From Fontivita pretiosa (GTDB lineage: Bacteria > Planctomycetota > Phycisphaerae > Tepidisphaerales > Tepidisphaeraceae): a stretch of 64,000 nt of DNA. Position 1 is the stretch's first letter, and each line of letters begins with the position of its first letter. Shown one piece after another: positions 1-7,960 of the stretch. The DNA is taken from the NCBI RefSeq assembly GCF_050410795.1, contig NZ_CP191258.1, positions 372,001 to 436,000 of the forward strand, read 5' to 3'. The translations under genes were made by a program, and so were the position numbers. The notes under the pieces are model-generated. The model was given only the letters and a program-made list of their open reading frames with translations, was not told the DNA's origin and did no database searches.

Positions 1-1438
1 GGATGGGACGATCGATCACGAAGATCGCGGCGCGAAGGTACGAATTGGTGCTTTTCTGTTCGTCTCGACCGACGAACTCCAGCCGGCTCATCGCGATCGA
101 GCCCGCCGGCGCATTCAGCTCGTGGAGCTTGTGAGCAACATTGACCAAACTCTGAAACGCCCCGCCGCGATAGCTGGCGTAAAAGTTCTTCGCCCGCTGC
201 TGCGCCACCTGATTGGCGTAGGGCACGACGCTGCACAGGACGATGCTCCCCGCCAGTGTGCCGATGGCGGCATTCGTCGCGACGTTCAAGTGGCGGCCTT
301 CGCAACGTTTCATCAACCATCCCAGCAACACCGCGGCGCCAACGAACATCTCTGCGATCAGCAGCGGCGCGATTGGGAAGAAGTATCGCGCCACCGGCCG
401 CGGCCAAATCCAGATCAGCACCATCATGTACCCCAGGATCGCCAGTGGCAGCCATCGCCGCCGCCGCAACCCGTCGATCGTGGCGATGATCAGCAGGCCA
501 AATCCAATCAGCCCCGTATGCTTGAGCGGCTCAAAACGCTGCGAAGCGCGCGAGGCGCCTTCCCAGAGCAGATCGGTCAGCCACACGCCGCTGTGCAGTA
601 CGCGATCGACGCGGTCGGAAAGGGTGGCGACGCGTGGCCGGTCGGGCATGGCAAGGTTGTGGGCATACAGCGGATCGAGCTGCGATCGCTCGACGCGCAC
701 CGCGGCGCGCAGCGCGAAGAAGGTGACGAAGATCCCCGCGGCGCTGAGAATCGCCGCGATCCACCTGCGGTTGATCCTCGGGCCAAGCTCGCCTGCAAGC
801 AGGATCGCCGCGATGATCGGCCAGGTCAGCACCGCCGCCCATCGGATCGTCACCAGCAGCGCGCATGCGCCGCTCAGCAGCAACAGCAACAGGATGCTCA
901 CCGACAGGCCCGCCCCGCCTCGTCCGCGCTCGGCGGGTTCGCGCTGAGCAGAACCGCTCCATGCGTGCAATGTCGCCGCCAGCAGCAGGATCACCCCCAG
1001 CACTGCCCCGAACGCCGGCTCGGCATGAAACGTGTACACATGTCGCGAGACTTCGTAGATCAGGGCGCTTAACACAATCGCCAGACTCGCCTGCCACGCC
1101 GGCAAACTCCGACGGATCACCCACCAGCAAGCTCCCAGGAACACCATCAACCCGGCAAGCAGCACGAGCTTGAGCACCAGGAACGAACTGCTCAACTTCA
1201 TCGCCGTGCCAAGCAGGATCGGCCAACCGGGCGGAACAACCGCCACCGGCTGATTGTTAAACCGCACGCCCTGCCCGCGCGCCACGCTCCGCGCCATCGC
1301 CAGGTAGGCATCGCTATCGCTCACCGGAACCCAATACGGATTGAGCAGCGGAACGAACAACGCCAGCACCACCAGCATCGTTGCGACCAACCAGATCGCA
1401 TCGCGATTCTGTCGTACACCCCCAGCCGGTTCGCCCAT
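1..1438 (-). CDS. Multi-pass membrane glycosyltransferase-like protein (GT-C/GT39-like), partial
   Basis: This gene runs off the left edge, so its C-terminus is missing; about 479 codons are visible, open throughout. The start is the ATG at 1438 (MGEPAGGVRQNRD). Hydrophobic segments recur along the whole length (about residues 17-33, 85-105, 115-135, 143-158, 180-215, 225-245, 310-325, 330-350, 355-375). The first loop carries an acidic stretch (PVSDSDAYLAMARSVARGQG), which matches the Asp-rich first periplasmic loop of GT-C/ArnT-like glycosyltransferases that use polyprenyl-phosphate sugars. It is preceded on the same strand by an orphan remnant (1475-1862), so it probably has its own promoter. 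Family-level call only; the acceptor cannot be told. Confidence 0.72.
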   Translation of the reverse strand, partial: MGEPAGGVRQNRDAIWLVATMLVVLALFVPLLNPYWVPVSDSDAYLAMARSVARGQGVRFNNQPVAVVPPGWPILLGTAMKLSSSFLVLKLVLLAGLMVFLGACWWVIRRSLPAWQASLAIVLSALIYEVSRHVYTFHAEPAFGAVLGVILLLAATLHAWSGSAQREPAERGRGGAGLSVSILLLLLLSGACALLVTIRWAAVLTWPIIAAILLAGELGPRINRRWIAAILSAAGIFVTFFALRAAVRVERSQLDPLYAHNLAMPDRPRVATLSDRVDRVLHSGVWLTDLLWEGASRASQRFEPLKHTGLIGFGLLIIATIDGLRRRRWLPLAILGYMMVLIWIWPRPVARYFFPIAPLLIAEMFVGAAVLLGWLMKRCEGRHLNVATNAAIGTLAGSIVLCSVVPYANQVAQQRAKNFYASYRGGAFQSLVNVAHKLHELNAPAGSIAMSRLEFVGRDEQKSTNSYLRAAIFVIDRPI

Positions 1439-1474
1439 AACCGGTGACTGTGGCACGGACCAGACGCCCGCGAC

Positions 1475-1862
1475 ACCTGTTGAGTTTGCCGTCGTTGATG
1501 AAGTGGGAAGCACTACTGCCCGTCGGCCAGAACTCGCGCACAGACCTCTTTTCACACGCGCCGATCGCGTCCCCCTCATCTTGGGAACCCGGCAAAGGCT
1601 TGTCAACCGCGTCACGAGCTGACTCATCGCGGTTGACGACAATCAGTCCGCCGGATTTCCTGTCCGTGTCCTCCACCGCCTCATCAGCGACCGTGATCAC
1701 CCCGTCATTGTTGGAATCGATCGCGAGATCAACGTCCTCATCCGCGATCGCTGTCGATGCCATCAACGCGTCGCTCAGCCAGTAATTGCTGCTGGCCTTG
1801 AGGATGGCGTAGACGCTCTCCGCGTCCTCGAACAGATCATCGTCCGCCGGCGGCAGCGCAAA
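1475..1862 (-). pseudogene. Orphan 3'-type fragment of a secreted Ca-binding modular protein
   Basis: A reading frame stays open from just after a TGA at 1863-1865 down to about 1475 but has no plausible start near its beginning. It encodes an acidic EF-hand-like segment (DLAIDSNNDGVITVADEAVE) followed by GLIVVNRDE. The order and spacing match a segment in the middle of the protein at 41709-45859 (DLDVDSNNNGTIDDSDDSFE, then GVIIALNDD). It therefore looks like a displaced piece of a third paralogue, left beside the cassette at 1880-6857. The downstream part, past about 1500, degenerates into the region just upstream of the membrane protein at 1438. No promoter or ribosome-binding site is seen. 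Reading it as a functional small gene cannot be excluded. Confidence 0.5.
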
Positions 1863-1879
1863 TCACGCTTGTTCAGGGG

Positions 1880-2752
1880 CTAATTCGGCCCCCGCTGTTC
1901 CTCTTGTGGTGCTTCCGAACGGCCCGGCGGCTCTGTCAGTTTCTGCACGCCAATTCCGACCTTTCGTTTGAGTGGTATTACAAAGCCACCTTTTAACAGA
2001 AAGACCTGCAAGCCAGTCGTGAGGTCCACCTCCTGCTCGGCGATACCTACTGCTTCGCCGGGATGTCCACCGGCTTCGGTCATCATTTGCAAATCTTGTA
2101 ACAAGATCTCCTTCCACCACTGCCGCAGCTTTCGCCAATCCACTGCGAATCGCTTTCCCAGCTCCATCAACTCTTGCCTTTCAGCGTCGGTGAGCTTCGC
2201 TAGCGCTGTCTGGATGTCCTCATGGGAGTGCCAAACACCGTACTTTTCGGCGTAGGGGCCCAGGTAGCGTAGTTCCGCTGGAAGCAGGTCCCATCTAGGC
2301 TTGCCGAATGGCGGTTTGCGGATCATCACACGATTCGAGTTGAAAGGTGCTAGGCCGCGTTTGGCCAGAGACGCGAAGACCAACTGCAGGTTCTTCAGTG
2401 CTCGATAGTTTGGATCGTGAACGCTCGCATTTACGCCATAGATGTAATGAGAGATTGTAACATCATCGCCACGCTCCGCGATCTGCTCGTACAAGCGAGC
2501 AAGCTTGGCAATCGTATCGGTTCCCAACGCGGCAGCATATTCGTCCGCTGCTTCGTAATACAGCACTGCATCCGGAAGTTCCTTAAGAGCAGGCGCGAGA
2601 TACTCAAGGGTTACAGGAAGCTGCAGGTTCATGATCGGTCGGCCCTGCGAAGGTATGGTCGATTGCGCGAAGATGTTACCTTCGGTCGTGATCAAAGCGA
2701 AGGGTATGCAGATCGAGATACGCAATAGCCGTCTGAATGGCATTGGACACAT
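1880..2752 (-). CDS. Exported protein of unknown function overlapping the toxin-like surface protein
   Basis: No known domain is recognised. I prefer the ATG at 2752 (or 2743), because it gives a signal-peptide-like N-terminus: RRLLRISICIPFALITTEG followed by NIFAQS. The mature part is charged and probably largely helical (for example DTIAKLARLYEQIAERGDD and a Trp-rich DWRKLRQWWKEILLQDL near residue 210). The start lies inside the end of the preceding gene (stop at 2676), an overlap of about 77 nt, which suggests translational coupling. Base composition is visibly more AT-rich than the neighbouring genes. A small exported gene coupled behind a protein with a nuclease-like C-terminus is the usual position of an immunity gene; that role is inference only. 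Confidence 0.62.
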   Translation of the reverse strand: MCPMPFRRLLRISICIPFALITTEGNIFAQSTIPSQGRPIMNLQLPVTLEYLAPALKELPDAVLYYEAADEYAAALGTDTIAKLARLYEQIAERGDDVTISHYIYGVNASVHDPNYRALKNLQLVFASLAKRGLAPFNSNRVMIRKPPFGKPRWDLLPAELRYLGPYAEKYGVWHSHEDIQTALAKLTDAERQELMELGKRFAVDWRKLRQWWKEILLQDLQMMTEAGGHPGEAVGIAEQEVDLTTGLQVFLLKGGFVIPLKRKVGIGVQKLTEPPGRSEAPQEEQRGPN

Positions 2753-5700
2753 TGCCGTCTCCCAAGTATTCTCCGATCCAGTTCGTAATGCGGCGTTTCG
2801 CCTCGGTTTCCAGTTCAATGTTGCCCGGGTTGTTTCGCCATGCGCGGCACGCGGCGTAAACACCGTTCAGCGGCGGAGGATCCTGCATTAGGTTTTGGCC
2901 CAGTTCCAAGCCTTCGCCGATCGCAGCGAAAATGGCGATCACATCGATGAGTCTCTCGACGCGTGCGATTGCTTTTGCCGCCTTCCCGGAAAAATCGGGC
3001 GACACGGTTGCGTTTGGATTCCTCCGCCTCGCGTCTTCTACCTCCGCGGGATCGATCTTCGGACATTCCGTGTGAGGAAGACGATCAGGACTCCTGTTGA
3101 CCTCCAACATCTCGTCAGCCATGAAATCGTCCATGTACCGATCGACGATCTCTTCGGGAATTCGCACACCAATTTGCACAAGGCTAGCCTTGATCATCGT
3201 GCGCCGTTCTTCCGGCTTAAGTGCCGCCCAGATGTCTCGGGCGTCCTCGCCGTCGATCGAAGCCAGCCATCTGTCCCAGAATCTGTGAACTATTTCATGC
3301 TGTTCAGGGGTCAACTGAATGAGTCGCTGGGTCGGCGATCCGCCCAGATACAATGGATAGGGATGATGCCACGGATCGACGGCAGCGGCAACGGGCTTGC
3401 GCACGTGCCTGTCGGCGCCACCAGCGGGTGTCGCGTTGTTCTCGATCGCACTGTTGTGAACCGCGATCACTCCTAGCCGAGACTCGACGTGCGCAAGTTC
3501 GTCGGCCGCCAAGACCCGTCCCTGATACGCGACGATCGGCTTCTCCGACTGCACGCCCCCGGGGATTGCCACCAGGTGATCGTCGGCCTGGATCGTCGGA
3601 TCATCCGCCGAAATCGCCTGAATCTGATCGAGCGTCGCAAGGGAGATGCCGCGAATCCGGTTACGGAAGGCGTAAGCACTCAGATCAATGGAAGATGGAT
3701 CCCAGTACATCCGATCTGCGGCTTCCAGCAGGATCCGGCTCGAAACGGAGCCGTAGTGCTCACGTTGCGTCCCATCGACCCCAACGTGCGTCCATTCGGC
3801 GATGGTCATGTGTACCTTATCGCCGGAAAGTTCTCGGCCGGTGCTGTCGCGGTGGACCCAGGAGAAGACAAAGTCCTGGTCCGGCTGAAGCCCTTCCAAC
3901 CACACGTCCACGTCGCGCGCATGCACGCCGTTGAGATAGCCGTTGGACGAAGGGTTGCTCAGGTTCAGCGTCAGGTTGGTCAACGGCGTGCCGTCGGAGG
4001 TCAACAGCCGAACGGCCGACGGGTTAGACAACTCGATGCCCAGAGTGCCGCCGGTCAGCGTGCTGGGTATCCGCTTCAGCGTGATCCGCATCAGATCGTC
4101 ATCGACAGGGTTGAGTGATCCGGTCGGAATCGAGGCGGATGTGTCGTCAAAGTCGAGCTGGCCGTTTGTGATCGCCGCCGGTTCCTCGGCATCGTTGTTG
4201 GTCAGGATCAACAGCTTCGCCGGATCGTTGCTGCTCTCGACAGCCTCTGAAACCGCCTGTGCGAACTTCCCTCCGGTGCGGTGGGCGACCAGTTCCACGT
4301 CCTGGGGCAGCTGAGCCGCGCTAGCCAGGCCGATCATGAACGTGTTCACGCTGTCATCAACGGTCCCTTCGCTGGTGCGCGGCTGCGCCAGCGCGTAGGC
4401 TTCTGCACCGACCTCTGACAGTGCCGCCACGGCAGCAGCACGCGTGGTGGCCGCTCCGTAATAGAGCATGAAGGCGATGCTTTGCCCGGCGGAAACCTCT
4501 CCGAATCCAAGATCAAACAGGCTTCCGTGGTCGAAGGGTCCGACAGTATCGAACGTGCCGGAATGGAGATCGGCAGCCGACGGAAACCCCTCGGTTGTTG
4601 AACCCAGAGGATCGGCCGGGGCGAAACCATTGTTGTTTGTGTAACGAATGAGCTCGGAATCACCCGCGATTGTCATGAACTCGTTAAACTCTGTCGGGAA
4701 CACGTCGAAATCCGACACGCGCCGATATCGAAGGTCGACACTCGAATCACTGATGTTCCGGATGGTCACACGCGCCGCGTACAGATGAGAATTGCCCGAA
4801 GGATAATACTCATGCACCACTTGAAGCGTATTGCCCACATTGACCACTGAGGTAGCGGTGGCCGCAGTCGCGCTGAACAAGACAGGCGTGAGGTTGGACA
4901 CGCCTTGGTCGCGATCGGCGAATCCTGCAACTGCCGAAGCGGCATCGGCGGCGCCCCATCCTTCGCAAGCGCAGCCGGGACTGATTCCATCGCCGCCGCT
5001 GCCCGCATACCTGAGCCCGACACCTGCGTAGTTGAGGTCTCCTTCGGTGTTGATCCCCAAAGCGATTGTTCCGTTGCTGATCACCGCGCCGTGGCCCACT
5101 GGGCCGCTGCCTGGCGTGGCGATGTTGGAGTAGGTAGAAGCCGCGGTGGGGTTGAACGCCCGAACGCGGAAGGCGTAGTCCCTGCCGGGCGTCAGCCCTG
5201 TCGCTTCATAGCTGCTGACGTTAGCGCCCACCCAGCCGATCTGGCTGAAGCTGCCGCCATCCGTAGAACACTCGATTTTGAATCCCGCCTCGTTGTCTGA
5301 ATTGTCGGTCCAGTCCAGCTCGACAGACCAGCCGTCGGCGCCAGGGTGGGCCATCAAACCGGAAGGGGCTGCGGGGACGCCGAACGCCGCTGTGGCCTCT
5401 ATCGTCTCCGAGAACGGCGAATTCCCCGCCGCGTTGCGCGCCCGTACGCGGTAGCGATAGCGCAACCCCTCAGTACGGCCAGGATCCTGATAGCTCGGCG
5501 AGGCGGTAATGGACAAACTGGTCCAAGCCGCAGCGCCGGGGTCGAAGCGCTGCACCTCAAAGCCGCTCTCGTCGTCCGAGTTGTCCGTCCAACTCAGGTC
5601 GATTCGCCCCGGCACGGTGCTGGCGGCCTGCAAGTTCGACGGTGCCTGCGGCACACCCAGCGGCGTGGCAGCGCTCACGACCGGAGTCGGTGCAGACGTC

Positions 5701-6857
5701 GTATACCGTGTGTACGCCTGGACGTAATAGTAGTAGGTCCGATTGTCGTCCAGGCCGACGTCTAGGAAAGAGGTCTCATCCCTGAACGATAAGCCGGCCA
5801 GCTCCCACGGTCCGGTGGAACTGGTGGATCGGTAGACGTTGAACCCTGCCTCTTTCGAGGCGTTGTCGGTCCACGTGAGCAGCATTTCCGAAGAGGACTG
5901 AGGCGTCACAATAGGCGCGCCCGGCCCCGGCAGCACGGTGTAATCCCCACGCTGGGGCGTATAGGCGATGAGATTGCCGGCCACATCACGGCCGCGAACG
6001 CGATAGCTGTACCAGGTGCCGTCGGCCAGGTTGCTGTCGTCGTAGAAGCTCGTGCTCGAATCCAGCCAGCCGGTGATCGGCACATACCCCTGCCCGTCGT
6101 AGCTGTTGCGTTCGACCCGCCACTGATACACCTGCGGGTTGGCATCCCACGAAACACGAATGCCGATGTTGGGATCTTCCGCCAGCGAACGCGCCACGGC
6201 GTAGAAATCCGTCGGCTCGATCAGGTGGATCATGAACCCCGCGTCGATCAGCGAGTAGTCCGTGCTGTCCCACGTCGTGCTGTAGTCAAAGTCGCCGTTC
6301 TCGTACCAGCTCAATTCAGGAAACGTCTTGGCCTGGCTGACGTAGCTGCTGTCCAGGATCGCATAGTCGGTGCCGTCCACGACGCGATTGTGGTCGGCGT
6401 CGCCCCAGAGGAAGAAGAACTCGGTCTCGTGGGCCGTCGTCATCACCTCACTGGTGGCGGCGCTGCTGACAGCCCCGGGGCGGATGCGAAGCTGGTAGTT
6501 TCCGCTGGCCAGCATGCCGGAGCCCTCGAACACGCCGGGGAATCGCAGCGTCGCCCGGTGCGTCAGGGGATCATAGGCATCGAGCACGAACGGCTCGGGC
6601 TGGTCGGTGTCGAGATTCAGAACTTCAAAATCATCCGCAGCGACTGCCGTCACGTGCTGGTCGAATTCGACCACGTACCGATGCGGCAGATCCTTCCAGA
6701 GAAATTCGCCTGATGTCACCGTGGGTGCATCAAGGTGCAGCCTGCCCTCCAGCCGCTCACAGCCCGCTATCCCCCCCCCCCGAGGCTGCCGATGAACAGC
6801 CGCCGTGCGCGAGACAAGCCGATTCCCCAAGGCTGACCGAAGCGATCGAAGCGTCAT
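2676..6857 (-). CDS. Giant modular surface protein with FnIII domains and HHxxP/YLGG nuclease-like C-terminus
   Basis: The product has 1393 residues. Order: basic N-terminus with a poly-G-encoded PRGGG, an LExRRLL-like motif (CERLEGRLHLD), an SbsA-like Ig module, a dockerin-like pair of Ca-binding repeats (GDADHNRVVDGTDYAIL and DFDYSTTWDSTDYSLID), then about three FnIII domains marked by WTDNSxxExGF (residues about 300-585), a beta-rich middle region, and a C-terminal 230 residues. The C-terminus holds DPWHHPYPLYLGG (His1164, His1165) and LTPEQHEIVH (His1187, His1191), a signature I associate with HNH/treble-clef nuclease toxins of RHS and polymorphic-toxin proteins. ATG 6857 has a strong ribosome-binding site (GGGAGG). 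Its first 300 residues are closely similar to those of the gene at 41709-45859, while the C-termini differ completely. Secretion is likely; nuclease activity is inferred from a motif. Confidence 0.82.
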   Translation of the reverse strand: MTLRSLRSALGNRLVSRTAAVHRQPRGGGIAGCERLEGRLHLDAPTVTSGEFLWKDLPHRYVVEFDQHVTAVAADDFEVLNLDTDQPEPFVLDAYDPLTHRATLRFPGVFEGSGMLASGNYQLRIRPGAVSSAATSEVMTTAHETEFFFLWGDADHNRVVDGTDYAILDSSYVSQAKTFPELSWYENGDFDYSTTWDSTDYSLIDAGFMIHLIEPTDFYAVARSLAEDPNIGIRVSWDANPQVYQWRVERNSYDGQGYVPITGWLDSSTSFYDDSNLADGTWYSYRVRGRDVAGNLIAYTPQRGDYTVLPGPGAPIVTPQSSSEMLLTWTDNASKEAGFNVYRSTSSTGPWELAGLSFRDETSFLDVGLDDNRTYYYYVQAYTRYTTSAPTPVVSAATPLGVPQAPSNLQAASTVPGRIDLSWTDNSDDESGFEVQRFDPGAAAWTSLSITASPSYQDPGRTEGLRYRYRVRARNAAGNSPFSETIEATAAFGVPAAPSGLMAHPGADGWSVELDWTDNSDNEAGFKIECSTDGGSFSQIGWVGANVSSYEATGLTPGRDYAFRVRAFNPTAASTYSNIATPGSGPVGHGAVISNGTIALGINTEGDLNYAGVGLRYAGSGGDGISPGCACEGWGAADAASAVAGFADRDQGVSNLTPVLFSATAATATSVVNVGNTLQVVHEYYPSGNSHLYAARVTIRNISDSSVDLRYRRVSDFDVFPTEFNEFMTIAGDSELIRYTNNNGFAPADPLGSTTEGFPSAADLHSGTFDTVGPFDHGSLFDLGFGEVSAGQSIAFMLYYGAATTRAAAVAALSEVGAEAYALAQPRTSEGTVDDSVNTFMIGLASAAQLPQDVELVAHRTGGKFAQAVSEAVESSNDPAKLLILTNNDAEEPAAITNGQLDFDDTSASIPTGSLNPVDDDLMRITLKRIPSTLTGGTLGIELSNPSAVRLLTSDGTPLTNLTLNLSNPSSNGYLNGVHARDVDVWLEGLQPDQDFVFSWVHRDSTGRELSGDKVHMTIAEWTHVGVDGTQREHYGSVSSRILLEAADRMYWDPSSIDLSAYAFRNRIRGISLATLDQIQAISADDPTIQADDHLVAIPGGVQSEKPIVAYQGRVLAADELAHVESRLGVIAVHNSAIENNATPAGGADRHVRKPVAAAVDPWHHPYPLYLGGSPTQRLIQLTPEQHEIVHRFWDRWLASIDGEDARDIWAALKPEERRTMIKASLVQIGVRIPEEIVDRYMDDFMADEMLEVNRSPDRLPHTECPKIDPAEVEDARRRNPNATVSPDFSGKAAKAIARVERLIDVIAIFAAIGEGLELGQNLMQDPPPLNGVYAACRAWRNNPGNIELETEAKRRITNWIGEYLGDGNVSNAIQTAIAYLDLHTLRFDHDRR
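6771..6781 (-). repeat. Poly-G(11) tract 25 codons after the start of the surface protein
   Basis: Eleven C on the plus strand, read as eleven G in the coding strand. It encodes the glycines in PRGGG just before the LExRRLL-like motif. With eleven G the frame from ATG 6857 is intact for all 1393 codons; a change by one or two G would end translation early. The paralogue at 45777-45783 has seven G at the same place and is out of frame. Confidence 0.9.
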
Positions 6858-6929
6858 GACCCTGCCTCCCTTTGTTGAGATGAGCCTGCCCGCCCGTGCC
6901 TGCCGGCGGGTGCGAGCAAAGCAGGTTAT

Positions 6930-6958
6930 TGTTTACCTTCGTGCAAAGGCGATGTCAA
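6930..6958 (-). promoter_or_regulatory. Sigma70-like promoter of the surface-protein gene
   Basis: On the minus strand TTGACA (6958-6953) is followed after 17 nt by TAAACA (6935-6930), about 70 nt before ATG 6857. The same arrangement and a similar leader, including the AAAGGGAGGCAGGGT ribosome-binding region, precede the paralogue at 45859. Confidence 0.55.
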
Positions 6959-7330
6959 GCAAAAAATTGCAGGGCTGCGGGCAGGCCGGGTGTGGTGGCG
7001 TTTGTGCGGGGCGAGCCGCGGGAATTGGGCCGCAAAGTCGAGTGTGATCTGAAGCAGCGAGTCATTGGGAATCATCGCCTCAGCGACGAAATTCAAATCT
7101 GCCGCATGCATCGTCAGGGGCGGGGCCATATCTTTACCAGCTTCTTCTGAATACTGTCGTATCGATACTCCGCGGCTTGCCGTTGAACACGAGTCGGTTG
7201 ATCAGTGGCAGGTGCTTCGTGAAATGGCCGGCCATTGCGCTGCTGATCACTCGGCACATGCCCAGATGGTATCGCGATGGACGCAGGTCTGGAAGTTCGC
7301 GCCGCCGCGGGTATCCTCAAGTTGTCACCG
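6959..7330. other. Intergenic region between the surface protein and lspA
   Basis: About 370 bases between divergently transcribed genes. Apart from the minus-strand promoter at 6930-6958 I see no convincing gene, RNA or repeat. An in-frame ATG at 7277 could extend lspA by 18 residues, but those residues are unlike an LspA N-terminus. Confidence 0.5.
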
Positions 7331-7921
7331 ATGCTGCCGGACACGCGAAAGCTTCGTTCGTCGCTGGCGATGCTGCTGTTTGTGGGCACGACAGTGGCCG
7401 GTCTGGTGCTGGACCTGTGGACCAAGTGGCTGGCGGTTCGGCACCTCAAACCTGGTCGCGTCATCGAGTTCATCCCTGGCTGGCTTCATTTCACTTACAC
7501 GGAAAACCAGGGTGCCGTTTTCGGGTTGGGGCAGGGACAGCGGTGGCTGTTCGTGGGCGTGTCCGTCGCCGCCATCGCGTTTTTGACGTTCCTGTTCCTG
7601 CAAAGCGATCGCAGGCGGTTTTACCAGTTTCTGCTGGGGCTGCTGCTGGCGGGCGTGCTGGGAAACATGTACGACCGCGTCGTCTACGGCCACGTGCGCG
7701 ATATGATTCATGCGCTGCCCGGCATTCACTGGCCGCCGTGGATCGCCCGGCATCTGCCGGCTGGCCTGGGCAGCAGCGGGGTCTTCCCCTGGATCTTCAA
7801 CATCGCCGATTCACTGCTTTGTGTAGGCGTTTTTCTGATGATCGTGTACAGTTTTCTGCATCGGCCTGTGGAGCAGCGGCAGGAAGTGGCACCACAGATG
7901 AACACCGATGGACATAGTTGA
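7331..7921 (+). CDS. lspA: Lipoprotein signal peptidase (signal peptidase II)
   Basis: LspA is the inner-membrane aspartyl protease that cleaves the signal peptide of prolipoproteins after lipidation. The 196-residue form from ATG 7331 (MLPDTRKLRS) has four hydrophobic segments and the family motifs: NQGAVFGLGQG, GNMYDRV with Asp115, and FNIADS with Asp160, the two expected catalytic aspartates. The ATG at 7277 would add 18 residues. A loop between the two aspartates is longer than usual (about residues 125-150, containing ALPGIHWPPWIARHLP), as often seen in planctomycetes. The last residues (PQMNTDGHS) are encoded by a dispersed repeat at 7891-7950. ribD follows within 40 nt. A client in this window is the lipoprotein at 54590-57346. 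Confidence 0.95.
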   Translation: MLPDTRKLRSSLAMLLFVGTTVAGLVLDLWTKWLAVRHLKPGRVIEFIPGWLHFTYTENQGAVFGLGQGQRWLFVGVSVAAIAFLTFLFLQSDRRRFYQFLLGLLLAGVLGNMYDRVVYGHVRDMIHALPGIHWPPWIARHLPAGLGSSGVFPWIFNIADSLLCVGVFLMIVYSFLHRPVEQRQEVAPQMNTDGHS

Positions 7922-7950
7922 TCATCCGTGTCATCCGTGCAGATCCGTGA
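7891..7950. repeat. Dispersed inverted repeat of the ACAGATGAACACCGAT type
   Basis: The left arm (ACCACAGATGAACACCGATG) and the right arm (ATCATCCGTGTCATCCGTGC) are imperfect inverted copies. The element forms the 3' end of lspA and the gap before ribD. A related copy lies at 27601-27746. Confidence 0.7.
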
Positions 7951-7960
7951 TTGCGGAACA

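Noticed and set aside
122..1072. Plus-strand open frame of 316 codons.
   Set aside because: It is the antisense of a clear multi-pass membrane protein and is rich in Arg, Gln and His, as expected for a shadow frame.
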